A stretch of DNA of 64,000 nucleotides from Pseudomonas cuatrocienegasensis (GTDB taxonomy: Bacteria; Pseudomonadota; Gammaproteobacteria; Pseudomonadales; Pseudomonadaceae). Of the stretch, positions 1 through 6,271 are shown piece after piece (position 1 is the first letter of the stretch; each line of letters starts with the position of its first letter). The stretch is taken from positions 1 through 64,000 of the forward strand of contig NZ_FOFP01000023.1 of assembly GCF_900110925.1 (NCBI RefSeq), given 5' to 3'. The notes beneath the pieces are model-generated. The model was not told the origin of the DNA. It saw only the letters and a program-made list of their open reading frames with translations, and did no database searches. Both the position numbers and the translations under genes were made by a program.

Positions 1-120
1 TTTGGCGGCTACAAAAAGTCCGGGGTCGGGCGTGAGACCCACAAGATGATGCTCGACCACTATCAGCAGACCAAGAATCTGCTGATCAGCTACGATATCA
101 ACCCGCTGGGCTTCTTCTGA
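1..120 (+). CDS. exaC: NAD+-dependent aldehyde dehydrogenase, C-terminal end (partial)
   Basis: The window opens inside an open frame encoding the last 39 residues of an aldehyde dehydrogenase, from FGGYKKSGVGRETH to NPLGFF and the stop. The G(Y/F)KxSGxGRE stretch is the conserved C-terminal motif of class 1/2 aldehyde dehydrogenases. In pseudomonads ExaC oxidises acetaldehyde made by the PQQ-dependent ethanol dehydrogenase ExaA. The pqq operon and erc genes downstream support that assignment by context. The catalytic Cys and Glu lie upstream of the window, so the exaC name rests on this motif and on neighbours. Confidence 0.8.
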   Translation, partial: FGGYKKSGVGRETHKMMLDHYQQTKNLLISYDINPLGFF

Positions 121-245
121 TCAGGCTGTATACCCGCGGCGTGCCGTGCTCCAGGCCGCCGCTCTCGGCTGCGAACGCCACCTGCGGGTGAGATTTGCCG
201 GCGGTTCTGCAAGGCCGCAGTGGGCGGCAGCACATGGGTTTCGCG

Positions 246-268
246 ACGCGGCTTCGGCCGCGTTTTTT
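246..268 (+). terminator. Intrinsic terminator after exaC
   Basis: A 7-bp GC stem (ACGCGGC / GCCGCGT) closed by a TTCG tetraloop is followed directly by a T run. It lies about 125 bases after the exaC stop and is oriented to end rightward transcription before the convergent AraC gene. A lone REP-like hairpin (GGAGCGGCTTTAGCCGCGA) follows near 309-327. Confidence 0.75.
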
Positions 269-330
269 ATTCACCCGCCTGTCTGCCCAAGAAGCCCACG
301 CACGCTAGGAGCGGCTTTAGCCGCGAATGC

Positions 331-1356
331 TTATGGAGGCGTCGGCGCGCTGCCGGCATAACGGCGGTAGCGCATCGGCGGCATGCCGAACCAACGCAGG
401 CAGGCCTTGTGGAAGCTGCTCGGCTCGCGAAAACCCAGGGTTGCAGCGATGTATTTGAGTGGCCTGGCGGTGTGGCACAGCAGGCCGTGGGCGGCCTTGA
501 GGCGTGCTTCATCCTGCAATGCACTGTAGGTGAGCTGTTCGCGCTCCAGGCCGTTCTGCAGGCTGCGCGGGCTGATCGCCAACAGTCGGGCGGTGCTGTC
601 CAGGCTGCAGGGAAAGCCCAGGGCGAGCTGTTCGGCCAGGGTGCGCCGTGTCCGGGCAGCGAGGGAGCCGTTCAGCGCTTCCTGAACACAGGTCCGCAGG
701 TATTCCTGGTGCTGGGCGTGCAGTATCGGGTTTGCCGTGGGCAGGGCCAGGCGATTGATGTCGAGGCTGAAGGTCATGCTGTTATGCGGTGCGGCAAACA
801 CCAGGTTGCTGCCGAACAGCGCTTGCAGTTGGCGGGTGTCCGCCGGCCGTGGGTAGCTGAACGCCACTTCCAGCGGCATGACTTTCTTATACGGCCACAG
901 CCAGTGGATCAGCCCCAGGATGAGGGCGTGGCCCATATCGAGGAAGGTACGCGGTGCGTTGCCTCCGCTCGTCATGGTCTCGATGCCGAGCAGGCGCACG
1001 TACGTATCGGTTTGTTCCAACAGCAGTTGCGAGCCATTGGTGACGAGCACATGGTGATCGACCATGCACTGCAGCGCTGCGCCCAGGGTTGGGCTGGACA
1101 GCACGGCATAGCATTGCGCCCCGAGGGTGCTGGGGTGTGCGTGGGCATAAGCGCTTAGGCCAATATCCGGGTTTTGTGCCAGTGCCGTGGCGTGATCCAG
1201 CAGTGGGTAGACGCTCGCCAGCCTGACGGGACTGCCCTCGGCCAGGGCGCTGAGCAGCCCCTCGTCAGCCTTGCTCAGCAGTGCCTGCAGGTTAATACCC
1301 TGGTTTAACAGGGCTTGGGTCATGAGTTGCAGGCAGGCGGGCGACAGTGTGTACAT
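331..1356 (-). CDS. AraC-family transcriptional regulator
   Basis: The protein has 341 residues. The N-terminal two thirds resembles the arabinose-binding-like domain of the ArgR/OruR type of AraC regulators (for example ARTFLDMGHALILGLIHW). The last ~100 residues form a double helix-turn-helix AraC domain, ending with the typical AATLGFREPSSFHKACLRWF and PMRYRR motifs. The start at 1356 gives a full-length family member; an in-frame ATG 12 codons later is an alternative. It is convergent with exaC and stands alone. The ligand is unknown, and proximity to exaC/pqq does not prove control of ethanol oxidation, since ErbR/AgmR-type LuxR regulators normally do that. Confidence 0.85.
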   Translation of the reverse strand: MYTLSPACLQLMTQALLNQGINLQALLSKADEGLLSALAEGSPVRLASVYPLLDHATALAQNPDIGLSAYAHAHPSTLGAQCYAVLSSPTLGAALQCMVDHHVLVTNGSQLLLEQTDTYVRLLGIETMTSGGNAPRTFLDMGHALILGLIHWLWPYKKVMPLEVAFSYPRPADTRQLQALFGSNLVFAAPHNSMTFSLDINRLALPTANPILHAQHQEYLRTCVQEALNGSLAARTRRTLAEQLALGFPCSLDSTARLLAISPRSLQNGLEREQLTYSALQDEARLKAAHGLLCHTARPLKYIAATLGFREPSSFHKACLRWFGMPPMRYRRYAGSAPTPP

Positions 1357-1634
1357 GGCGACTCTGGGTGATGGCGGGGGCGAGAATGGTAAGGGCAGGC
1401 CTGGGAACTCGCCTATTGCCGGTTTGCCAGCGCTGCCCCGCAGTACGTCGGGACCGCTAACTGGGGTCTGAGGACACTTCTCAAGCGCTGGCTTCGCCCC
1501 TAGGCTTCGCCTTTACGTTATGTCCGCCTCGGTGCTGTATTTCGGCCACTGCTCTTTTGTTGATGGCGCTGCTTCTATCTCTTTGCAGCCCTGGTGTCGC
1601 GACACGAATCAAATGTCGGTCAATCTCAGGTCAC

Positions 1635-1763
1635 GTTGGAGGGGCCGGGCGGCGCTCCGCTTTAGCCGCGACTGCTGTAGCGCATTCAAGATATATCGCG
1701 AATAAAGGCTAGGCGCCCCCTTCGCTCCTACAGAGCGCGACAGATGACCTGTGTTGCGACACT
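1635..1763. repeat. ~125-bp repeat, copy 1 (second copy at 11338-11463)
   Basis: This stretch and 11338-11463 share the series GGGCCGGGCGGCGCTCCGCT, TTTAGCCGCGA, ATCGCGAATAAA, TTCGCTCCTACAG, and a tail ending in GCGACAGATGAC..TGTTGCGAC.CTAG. It fills most of the 488-base gap between the AraC gene and the EAL gene (1357-1844). I see no gene in that gap. It is probably a REP-derived composite repeat. A short MITE-like hairpin begins directly at its right end. Confidence 0.7.
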
Positions 1764-1764
1764 A

Positions 1765-1814
1765 GGGTCTGTTGCCGTTTCGTCGCAAGCCACGAACGAA
1801 ATGGCAACAGACCC
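1765..1814. repeat. 50-bp solo terminal-inverted-repeat hairpin, internally deleted MITE
   Basis: GGGTCTGTTGCCGTTTCGT and its near-perfect reverse complement, ending GGCAACAGACCC, are separated by only about 11 bases. These are the same ends as the two 265-bp elements at 35416-35680 and 41650-41914, so this looks like a copy that has lost its interior. It sits 30 bases upstream of the EAL gene start, where it would form a strong hairpin in the 5' untranslated RNA. Confidence 0.75.
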
Positions 1815-1844
1815 CAGCAGTGTGCCCCTCAAGGATGTTCCCCC

Positions 1845-2630
1845 ATGCTGACCAATTTCCGTCATCCCTCTGCCGACGAGTGCGTTGAGCACAAGCGCAT
1901 TCGCTTTTTTTACGCCGAACTGCAGCGCGGTCAGTTTCTTTTGCACTACCAGCCCGTGGTTTCCACACAGGCCTTGCAGCCGCTCTACGGCGAAGGCCTG
2001 TTGCGCTATTGCAACAGCGTATTGGGCTTCAACCCGTTCAGCCTGCTGGAGGACTACGGGGTGATGCGTCATCTGGACCATTGCGTGGTTCAGCACCTGA
2101 TCGCAACGCTCCAGGCCAACCCCGACCTGCACCTGGGCTGTAACATCTCTGCTCAGAGTGCGACCTTCGATGAAGGCTGGGAGCGCACCCTGGCAACGCT
2201 CGCCGCTGCGCCGCAACTGGCCGCCCGCTTGATCATCGAGATTACCGAGAGCACGGCGTTCTCCAATATCGCCCATGCGGTGGACTTTGTGCGACGCCTG
2301 CAGGGCGTTGGTTGTCGGGTGGCGGTCGACGATTTCGGTTCAGGCTTTGGCACCCTGGAGTTCATCCAGAAATGCCAGCCGGACATCATCAAGGTCGACC
2401 AGGGTTATGTGCGCCGTGCCCGTGACCAGGCGTTGTCGGAGAAAACCCTGGAGCACCTGGTCGGGCTCTGTCGCACCCTGGCGCCGGTAGTGGTGGTCGA
2501 GGGGATCGAAACCATTGGCGACCATGCACTGGTGCTCAGGGCCGGCGGTGAATGGGGGCAGGGCTATCTCTTCGGTCACCCCAGCGCGACCCCCGATGGG
2601 CTGGCGGACAACCTACCGATTGCCGGTTAG
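1845..2630 (+). CDS. Stand-alone EAL-domain cyclic-di-GMP phosphodiesterase
   Basis: The 261-residue protein is essentially one EAL domain with no GGDEF, PAS or membrane segment. Key motifs remain: EGLLR in place of ExLxR, the metal-binding Asn in CNISAQS, Glu in EITES, the DDFGSG loop, Lys in IKVD, Glu in VVEGIE, and GQGYLFG at the end. With those residues present it is probably an active, cytoplasmic c-di-GMP hydrolase. The Ala-to-Gly change in the signature (E-G-L) is conservative. It is a single-gene unit behind a repeat-rich leader. Its regulation is not visible apart from the hairpin just upstream. Confidence 0.85.
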   Translation: MLTNFRHPSADECVEHKRIRFFYAELQRGQFLLHYQPVVSTQALQPLYGEGLLRYCNSVLGFNPFSLLEDYGVMRHLDHCVVQHLIATLQANPDLHLGCNISAQSATFDEGWERTLATLAAAPQLAARLIIEITESTAFSNIAHAVDFVRRLQGVGCRVAVDDFGSGFGTLEFIQKCQPDIIKVDQGYVRRARDQALSEKTLEHLVGLCRTLAPVVVVEGIETIGDHALVLRAGGEWGQGYLFGHPSATPDGLADNLPIAG

Positions 2631-2714
2631 CGACGCCCGGCAACGCCACGCTGAAATCTTCACCGAACCTTTTCCATCGACTGTGCCCCAAGTAAGAGGG
2701 GATAGCCGGTGCCC

Positions 2715-2776
2715 GTAGGGTAAGCGGTGCGCACCAGCAACCCGCTGTTTATTGCACGGGTGCGCATCGCTAACCC
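2715..2776. repeat. Head-to-head pair of GGGTGCGC-type palindromic repeats
   Basis: GTAGGGTAAGCGGTGCGCACC is followed about 22 bases later by its inverted partner GGGTGCGCATCGCTAACCC. This is a diverged pair of the repeat family found throughout the pqq operon. It lies in the 326-base gap between the EAL gene and pqqA. Confidence 0.65.
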
Positions 2777-2824
2777 ACCGGCATTGGTGCGTCCGCTACA
2801 GCCTGCGGTTGGCGATTCGCTGAC

Positions 2825-2887
2825 TGACAGGCCTGTCACGCGTTACCGACCAATGCCAGCCCGGTTTACTCCCAAAGTACCATTTGG
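2825..2887 (+). promoter_or_regulatory. Candidate control region of pqqA: two perfect palindromes
   Basis: Two perfect inverted repeats lie 70-130 bases upstream of pqqA: TGACAGGCCTGTCA at 2825-2838, and CCAAA-N6-TTTGG at 2872-2887. Known biology: in P. aeruginosa, pqqA and exaA transcription depends on LuxR-type regulators (EraR, ErbR/AgmR). Inference: the second palindrome is a plausible operator for such a dimer. No confident -35/-10 pair was identified. Confidence 0.45.
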
Positions 2888-2956
2888 CCAACTGCCTGGC
2901 GGGGGCTTAATGGAGTTGCCGGCATGTGCCGGCGTCGATAAAAAGAGGACTGTGCC

Positions 2957-3028
2957 ATGTGGACGAAACCTGCGTTTACCGACCTGCGTATTGGTTTTGA
3001 AGTGACCATGTACTTCGCCAATCGTTGA
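2957..3028 (+). CDS. pqqA: Pyrroloquinoline quinone precursor peptide PqqA
   Basis: A 23-residue peptide (MWTKPAFTDLRIGFEVTMYF followed by ANR). It carries the conserved EVTMY core in which Glu15 and Tyr19 are cross-linked by PqqE and excised to become PQQ. Length and sequence match PqqA throughout pseudomonads. A GAGGA ribosome-binding site precedes the ATG. It is the first gene of the pqq operon, and a strong hairpin follows its stop. PqqA is the ribosomal substrate, not an enzyme. Confidence 0.97.
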   Translation: MWTKPAFTDLRIGFEVTMYFANR

Positions 3029-3036
3029 GCCGTTTT

Positions 3037-3055
3037 GCCCCGGCATTGCCGGGGC
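3037..3055 (+). promoter_or_regulatory. Hairpin between pqqA and pqqB
   Basis: A perfect 8-bp stem, GCCCCGGC / GCCGGGGC, with an ATT loop starts 8 bases after the pqqA stop. It lacks a U-run, so it is more likely an attenuating or mRNA-stabilising hairpin than a full terminator. That fits the need for far more PqqA substrate than biosynthetic enzymes. Confidence 0.6.
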
Positions 3056-3086
3056 ATCCCACTTGGCATCCCCGTCGGACGGGCCT

Positions 3087-4001
3087 ATGTACATTAAGAT
3101 TCTCGGCTCCGCCGCTGGCGGTGGCTTCCCCCAATGGAACTGCAATTGCCGCAACTGCCGTGGCCTGCGCGATGGCAGCGTACGGGCAGAGCCGCGCACG
3201 CAGTCGTCGATTGCCCTCAGTGACAACGGCCAGGACTGGATTCTGTGCAACGCCTCGCCGGACATCCGTGTGCAGATCGAAGCCTTTCCCGCCCTCAATC
3301 CGGCGCGGCACCTGCGCGACAGCGCGATCGCCGGGATCATCCTGCTCGACAGCCAGATCGATCACACCACCGGTTTGCTGACCTTGCGCGAGGGCTGCCC
3401 GCATCAGGTCTGGTGCAGCGAGATGGTGCACCAGGACCTGACTAGTGGCTTTCCCCTGTTCACTATGCTCAGCCACTGGAATGGTGGTCTGCAGCACAAA
3501 CGGATTGACCTGGATGGCGAGGCCTTCAGCATCCCCGGCTGCGCGAACCTGGCGATCACCGCGATCCCTCTGCGCAGCAGCGCACCGCCGTATTCGCCGC
3601 ACCGTGGCAACCCGCACCCAGGCGACAACATCGGCCTGTTCGTCGAGGATCGCCGCAGCGGCGCTACGCTGTTCTACGCGCCTGGCCTGGGGCAAGTCGA
3701 TGAGCCGCTGCTGGCCTGGATGCGCCGCGCCGACTGCCTGCTGGTCGATGGCACGCTATGGCGCGATGACGAAATGCGCGTGTGCGAGGTCGGCGACAAG
3801 CTCGGCAGCGAGATGGGCCACCTGTGCCAGAGCGGCCCCGGCGGCATGATCGAGGTGCTCGATGGCCTGCCGTCTGCACGCAAGGTCCTTATCCATATCA
3901 ACAACACCAACCCGATCCTGGATGCCGACTCTGCCGAGCGCGCCGAACTGACGGCGCACGGTATCGAGGTCGCGTTCGATGGCATGCACATCGTTTTGTA
4001 G
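3087..4001 (+). CDS. pqqB: PQQ biosynthesis protein PqqB, metallo-beta-lactamase fold
   Basis: The protein has 304 residues and begins MYIKILGSAAGGGFPQWNCN, the invariant PqqB N-terminus with Cys-x-Cys-x2-Cys-type residues that bind structural zinc. The fold is metallo-beta-lactamase-like. Established work assigns PqqB as a hydroxylase acting on the tyrosine-derived part of the PQQ precursor before PqqC. I chose ATG 3087 rather than the in-frame ATG 24 bases upstream because family members start at this motif. The stop codon lies inside a GGGTGCGC repeat. Confidence 0.95.
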   Translation: MYIKILGSAAGGGFPQWNCNCRNCRGLRDGSVRAEPRTQSSIALSDNGQDWILCNASPDIRVQIEAFPALNPARHLRDSAIAGIILLDSQIDHTTGLLTLREGCPHQVWCSEMVHQDLTSGFPLFTMLSHWNGGLQHKRIDLDGEAFSIPGCANLAITAIPLRSSAPPYSPHRGNPHPGDNIGLFVEDRRSGATLFYAPGLGQVDEPLLAWMRRADCLLVDGTLWRDDEMRVCEVGDKLGSEMGHLCQSGPGGMIEVLDGLPSARKVLIHINNTNPILDADSAERAELTAHGIEVAFDGMHIVL

Positions 4002-4018
4002 GGTGCGCCGTGCGCACC
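3998..4018. repeat. Palindromic repeat at the pqqB/pqqC junction
   Basis: A full 21-base copy with core GGGTGCGCCGTGCGCACC. The TAG inside its GTAGGG end is the stop codon of pqqB, and the pqqC ribosome-binding site (GGGAG) begins right after it. The repeat therefore fills almost the entire 27-base intergenic space. Confidence 0.8.
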
Positions 4019-4028
4019 GGGAGTCCTG

Positions 4029-4781
4029 ATGAGCCAACCCGCCATGAGCCCTGCCGAGTTCGAGCAGGCGCTACGCGCCAAGGGCGCGCTGTATCACATC
4101 CACCACCCGTTCCATCGCGCCATGTACGAAGGGCGCGCCAGCCGTGAGCAGATCCAGGGCTGGGTGGCCAACCGCTTCTATTATCAGGTGAACATTCCGC
4201 TCAAGGATGCCGCGATCCTGGCCAACTGCCCGGACCGCGACACTCGCCGTGAGTGGGTCCAGCGCATCCTCGATCACGATGGTGCGCCGGGCGAGGCGGG
4301 CGGTATCGAGGCCTGGCTGCGCCTGGGCGAGGCCGTGGGTCTGGGGCGTGAGCAGATTTTGTCCCAGGAGCTGGTGCTACCGGGGGTGCGGTTCGCCGTC
4401 GATGCCTACGTCAACTTCGCCCGCCGCGCCAGCTGGCAGGAGGCGGCCAGCAGCTCGCTGACCGAACTCTTTGCTCCGCAGATCCACCAGTCGCGGCTCG
4501 ACGCCTGGCCGCAGCATTACCCCTGGATCGATGCCGGCGGCTACGACTATTTCCGCACTCGCCTGAGCCAGGCGCGACGCGACGTGGAGCATGGCCTGCG
4601 CATTACCCTCGAACATTACCGCAGCCGCGAAGCCCAGGAGCGCATGCTGCAGATCCTGCAGTTCAAGCTCGATGTGCTGTGGAGCATGCTCGATGCCATG
4701 AGCATGGCCTATGAACTGCAGCGCCCGCCGTATCACACGGTGACGGCCGAGCGTGTCTGGCATCGAGGGATCGCGCTGTGA
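4029..4781 (+). CDS. pqqC: Pyrroloquinoline-quinone synthase PqqC
   Basis: A 250-residue cofactor-free oxidase of the heme-oxygenase-like, all-helical fold. It catalyses the final ring closure and eight-electron oxidation of AHQQ to PQQ. Family motifs are present: HIHHPFHRAMYEG near residue 20, WVANRFYYQVNIPLKDAAI near 45, and QSRLDAWPQHYPWI near 155. Length is normal for the family. It lies 27 bases after pqqB in the same operon, preceded by a GGGAG ribosome-binding site. Confidence 0.96.
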   Translation: MSQPAMSPAEFEQALRAKGALYHIHHPFHRAMYEGRASREQIQGWVANRFYYQVNIPLKDAAILANCPDRDTRREWVQRILDHDGAPGEAGGIEAWLRLGEAVGLGREQILSQELVLPGVRFAVDAYVNFARRASWQEAASSSLTELFAPQIHQSRLDAWPQHYPWIDAGGYDYFRTRLSQARRDVEHGLRITLEHYRSREAQERMLQILQFKLDVLWSMLDAMSMAYELQRPPYHTVTAERVWHRGIAL

Positions 4782-4794
4782 GGTCTAGGCCATT

Positions 4795-4849
4795 GGTGCG
4801 TACGGCGCACCCTACGGCAGCATCCCGCATAGGGTGCGCCGTGCGCACC
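4795..4849. repeat. Inverted pair of palindromic repeats between pqqC and pqqD
   Basis: GGTGCGTACGGCGCACCCTAC at 4795-4815 faces GGGTGCGCCGTGCGCACC at 4832-4849, about 13 bases apart. The pair occupies most of the 85-base pqqC-pqqD gap. It can fold as two small hairpins or one long one in the operon mRNA. Confidence 0.8.
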
Positions 4850-4866
4850 ATGAGGAAACCTAAACC

Positions 4867-5145
4867 ATGACAACCGCCATTCTGCCCAAGGTGCCCGTCA
4901 TCCGCCGCGGTTTCCGCCTGCAATTCGAGCCGGTGCAGAACTGCCATGTGCTGCTCTACCCGGAAGGCATGATCAAGCTCAACGACAGCGCCAGCGAGAT
5001 TTTTCAGCAGATCGACGGTAGCCGTAGCGTCGGCCAGATCATCGTTGCACTGCGTGAGCGCTTTCCCGATGCGCCCGGTATCGACGAAGACATTCTTGCC
5101 TTTATGGAGGTCGCCAGTGCTCAGTTCTGGATCGAGCTTCGCTAA
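4867..5145 (+). CDS. pqqD: PQQ biosynthesis chaperone PqqD
   Basis: A 92-residue RiPP recognition element that binds the PqqA peptide and presents it to PqqE. Typical family features are RRGFRLQFEPVQNCHVLLYP near the N-terminus, MIKLNDSASEI in the middle, and an acidic C-terminal helix. A GAGGAAAC ribosome-binding site precedes the ATG. Its 3' end overlaps the pqqE start by 29 bases, indicating translational coupling of the two partner proteins. Confidence 0.95.
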   Translation: MTTAILPKVPVIRRGFRLQFEPVQNCHVLLYPEGMIKLNDSASEIFQQIDGSRSVGQIIVALRERFPDAPGIDEDILAFMEVASAQFWIELR

Positions 5146-6271
5146 GCCGGGCCACGAAGCGGGGCCGCCGTTGTGGTTATTGGCGGAGCTGACTTATCGA
5201 TGTCCGCTGCAGTGCCCGTACTGCTCCAACCCCCTGGATTTCGCCCAGCAAGGCGCCGAGCTGAGCACCGCCGAGTGGATCGAGGTGTTCCGTCAGGCCC
5301 GTGGGCTGGGCGCGGCGCAGCTGGGCTTTTCCGGTGGCGAGCCGCTGGTGCGCCAGGACCTGGCCGAGCTGATCAAGGCCGCTCGCGATCTGGGTTACTA
5401 CACCAACCTGATCACCTCCGGCATTGGCCTCACCGAAGCGCGCATCGCCGAGTTTGCCGAAGCCGGCCTGGACCATATTCAGATCAGCTTCCAGGCTGCC
5501 GACGAGGAGGTGAACAACCTGCTCGCCGGCTCGAAGAAGGCTTTCGCCCACAAGCTGGCCATGGCCCGGGCGGTCAAGGCCCACGGCTACCCGATGGTGC
5601 TCAACTTCGTCACCCACCGGCACAACATCGACAATATCGAACGGATCATCGAGCTGTGCCTGGAGCTGGAGGCCGACTTCGTCGAGCTCGCCACCTGCCA
5701 GTTCTACGGTTGGGCCGAACTCAACCGTGCCGGCCTGCTGCCGACCCGCGCCCAGCTTGAGCGGGCTGAGCGCATCACCCACCAGTGGCGCGACAAGCTG
5801 GCCGCCGAGAATAACCCGTGCAAGCTGATCTTCGTCACCCCTGACTACTACGAGGAGCGCCCCAAGGCCTGCATGAATGGCTGGGGCAATCTGTTTCTTG
5901 ACATCACCCCCGACGGCACCGCACTGCCGTGCCACAGCGCGCGGCAGTTGCCGGTGCAGTTTCCCAATGTGCGTGAGCACAGCATCGAGCATATCTGGCG
6001 GCATTCCTTCGGTTTCAACCGCTTTCGCGGTGATGACTGGATGCCCGAGCCGTGCCGCAGCTGCGACGAGAAGCACAAGGACCTCGGCGGCTGTCGCTGC
6101 CAGGCCTTTATGCTCACCGGCGATGCCAGTAATGCCGACCCGGTATGCAGCAAGTCGGCGCACCATGGCGTGATTCTCGCCGCCCGCCAGCAAGCCGATG
6201 AAGCGCCGCTGGGCCTGGGCGACCTGCAGTACCGCAACGACAAGGCCTCGCGAATCATATGCAAAGCGTAG
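5117..6271 (+). CDS. pqqE: PqqA peptide cyclase PqqE, radical SAM enzyme
   Basis: A 384-residue radical SAM protein that forms the Glu-Tyr carbon-carbon bond in PqqA. The iron-sulfur motif CPLQCPYC (CxxxCxxC) lies near residue 30. A C-terminal SPASM-type cysteine cluster is visible (CHSARQLP, CRSCDEKHKDLGGCRCQAF). I chose GTG 5117 because TGGAGG lies 7 bases upstream and the protein then begins VLSSGSSFAKPG just before the core domain; no later in-frame start retains the motif. The stop overlaps a palindromic repeat and the first codons of the next gene. Confidence 0.95.
   Translation: MLSSGSSFAKPGHEAGPPLWLLAELTYRCPLQCPYCSNPLDFAQQGAELSTAEWIEVFRQARGLGAAQLGFSGGEPLVRQDLAELIKAARDLGYYTNLITSGIGLTEARIAEFAEAGLDHIQISFQAADEEVNNLLAGSKKAFAHKLAMARAVKAHGYPMVLNFVTHRHNIDNIERIIELCLELEADFVELATCQFYGWAELNRAGLLPTRAQLERAERITHQWRDKLAAENNPCKLIFVTPDYYEERPKACMNGWGNLFLDITPDGTALPCHSARQLPVQFPNVREHSIEHIWRHSFGFNRFRGDDWMPEPCRSCDEKHKDLGGCRCQAFMLTGDASNADPVCSKSAHHGVILAARQQADEAPLGLGDLQYRNDKASRIICKA

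Noticed and set aside
2715..2776. Repeats considered as a CRISPR array
   Set aside because: Copies are inverted relative to each other, with irregular spacing and no regular unique spacers or cas genes.
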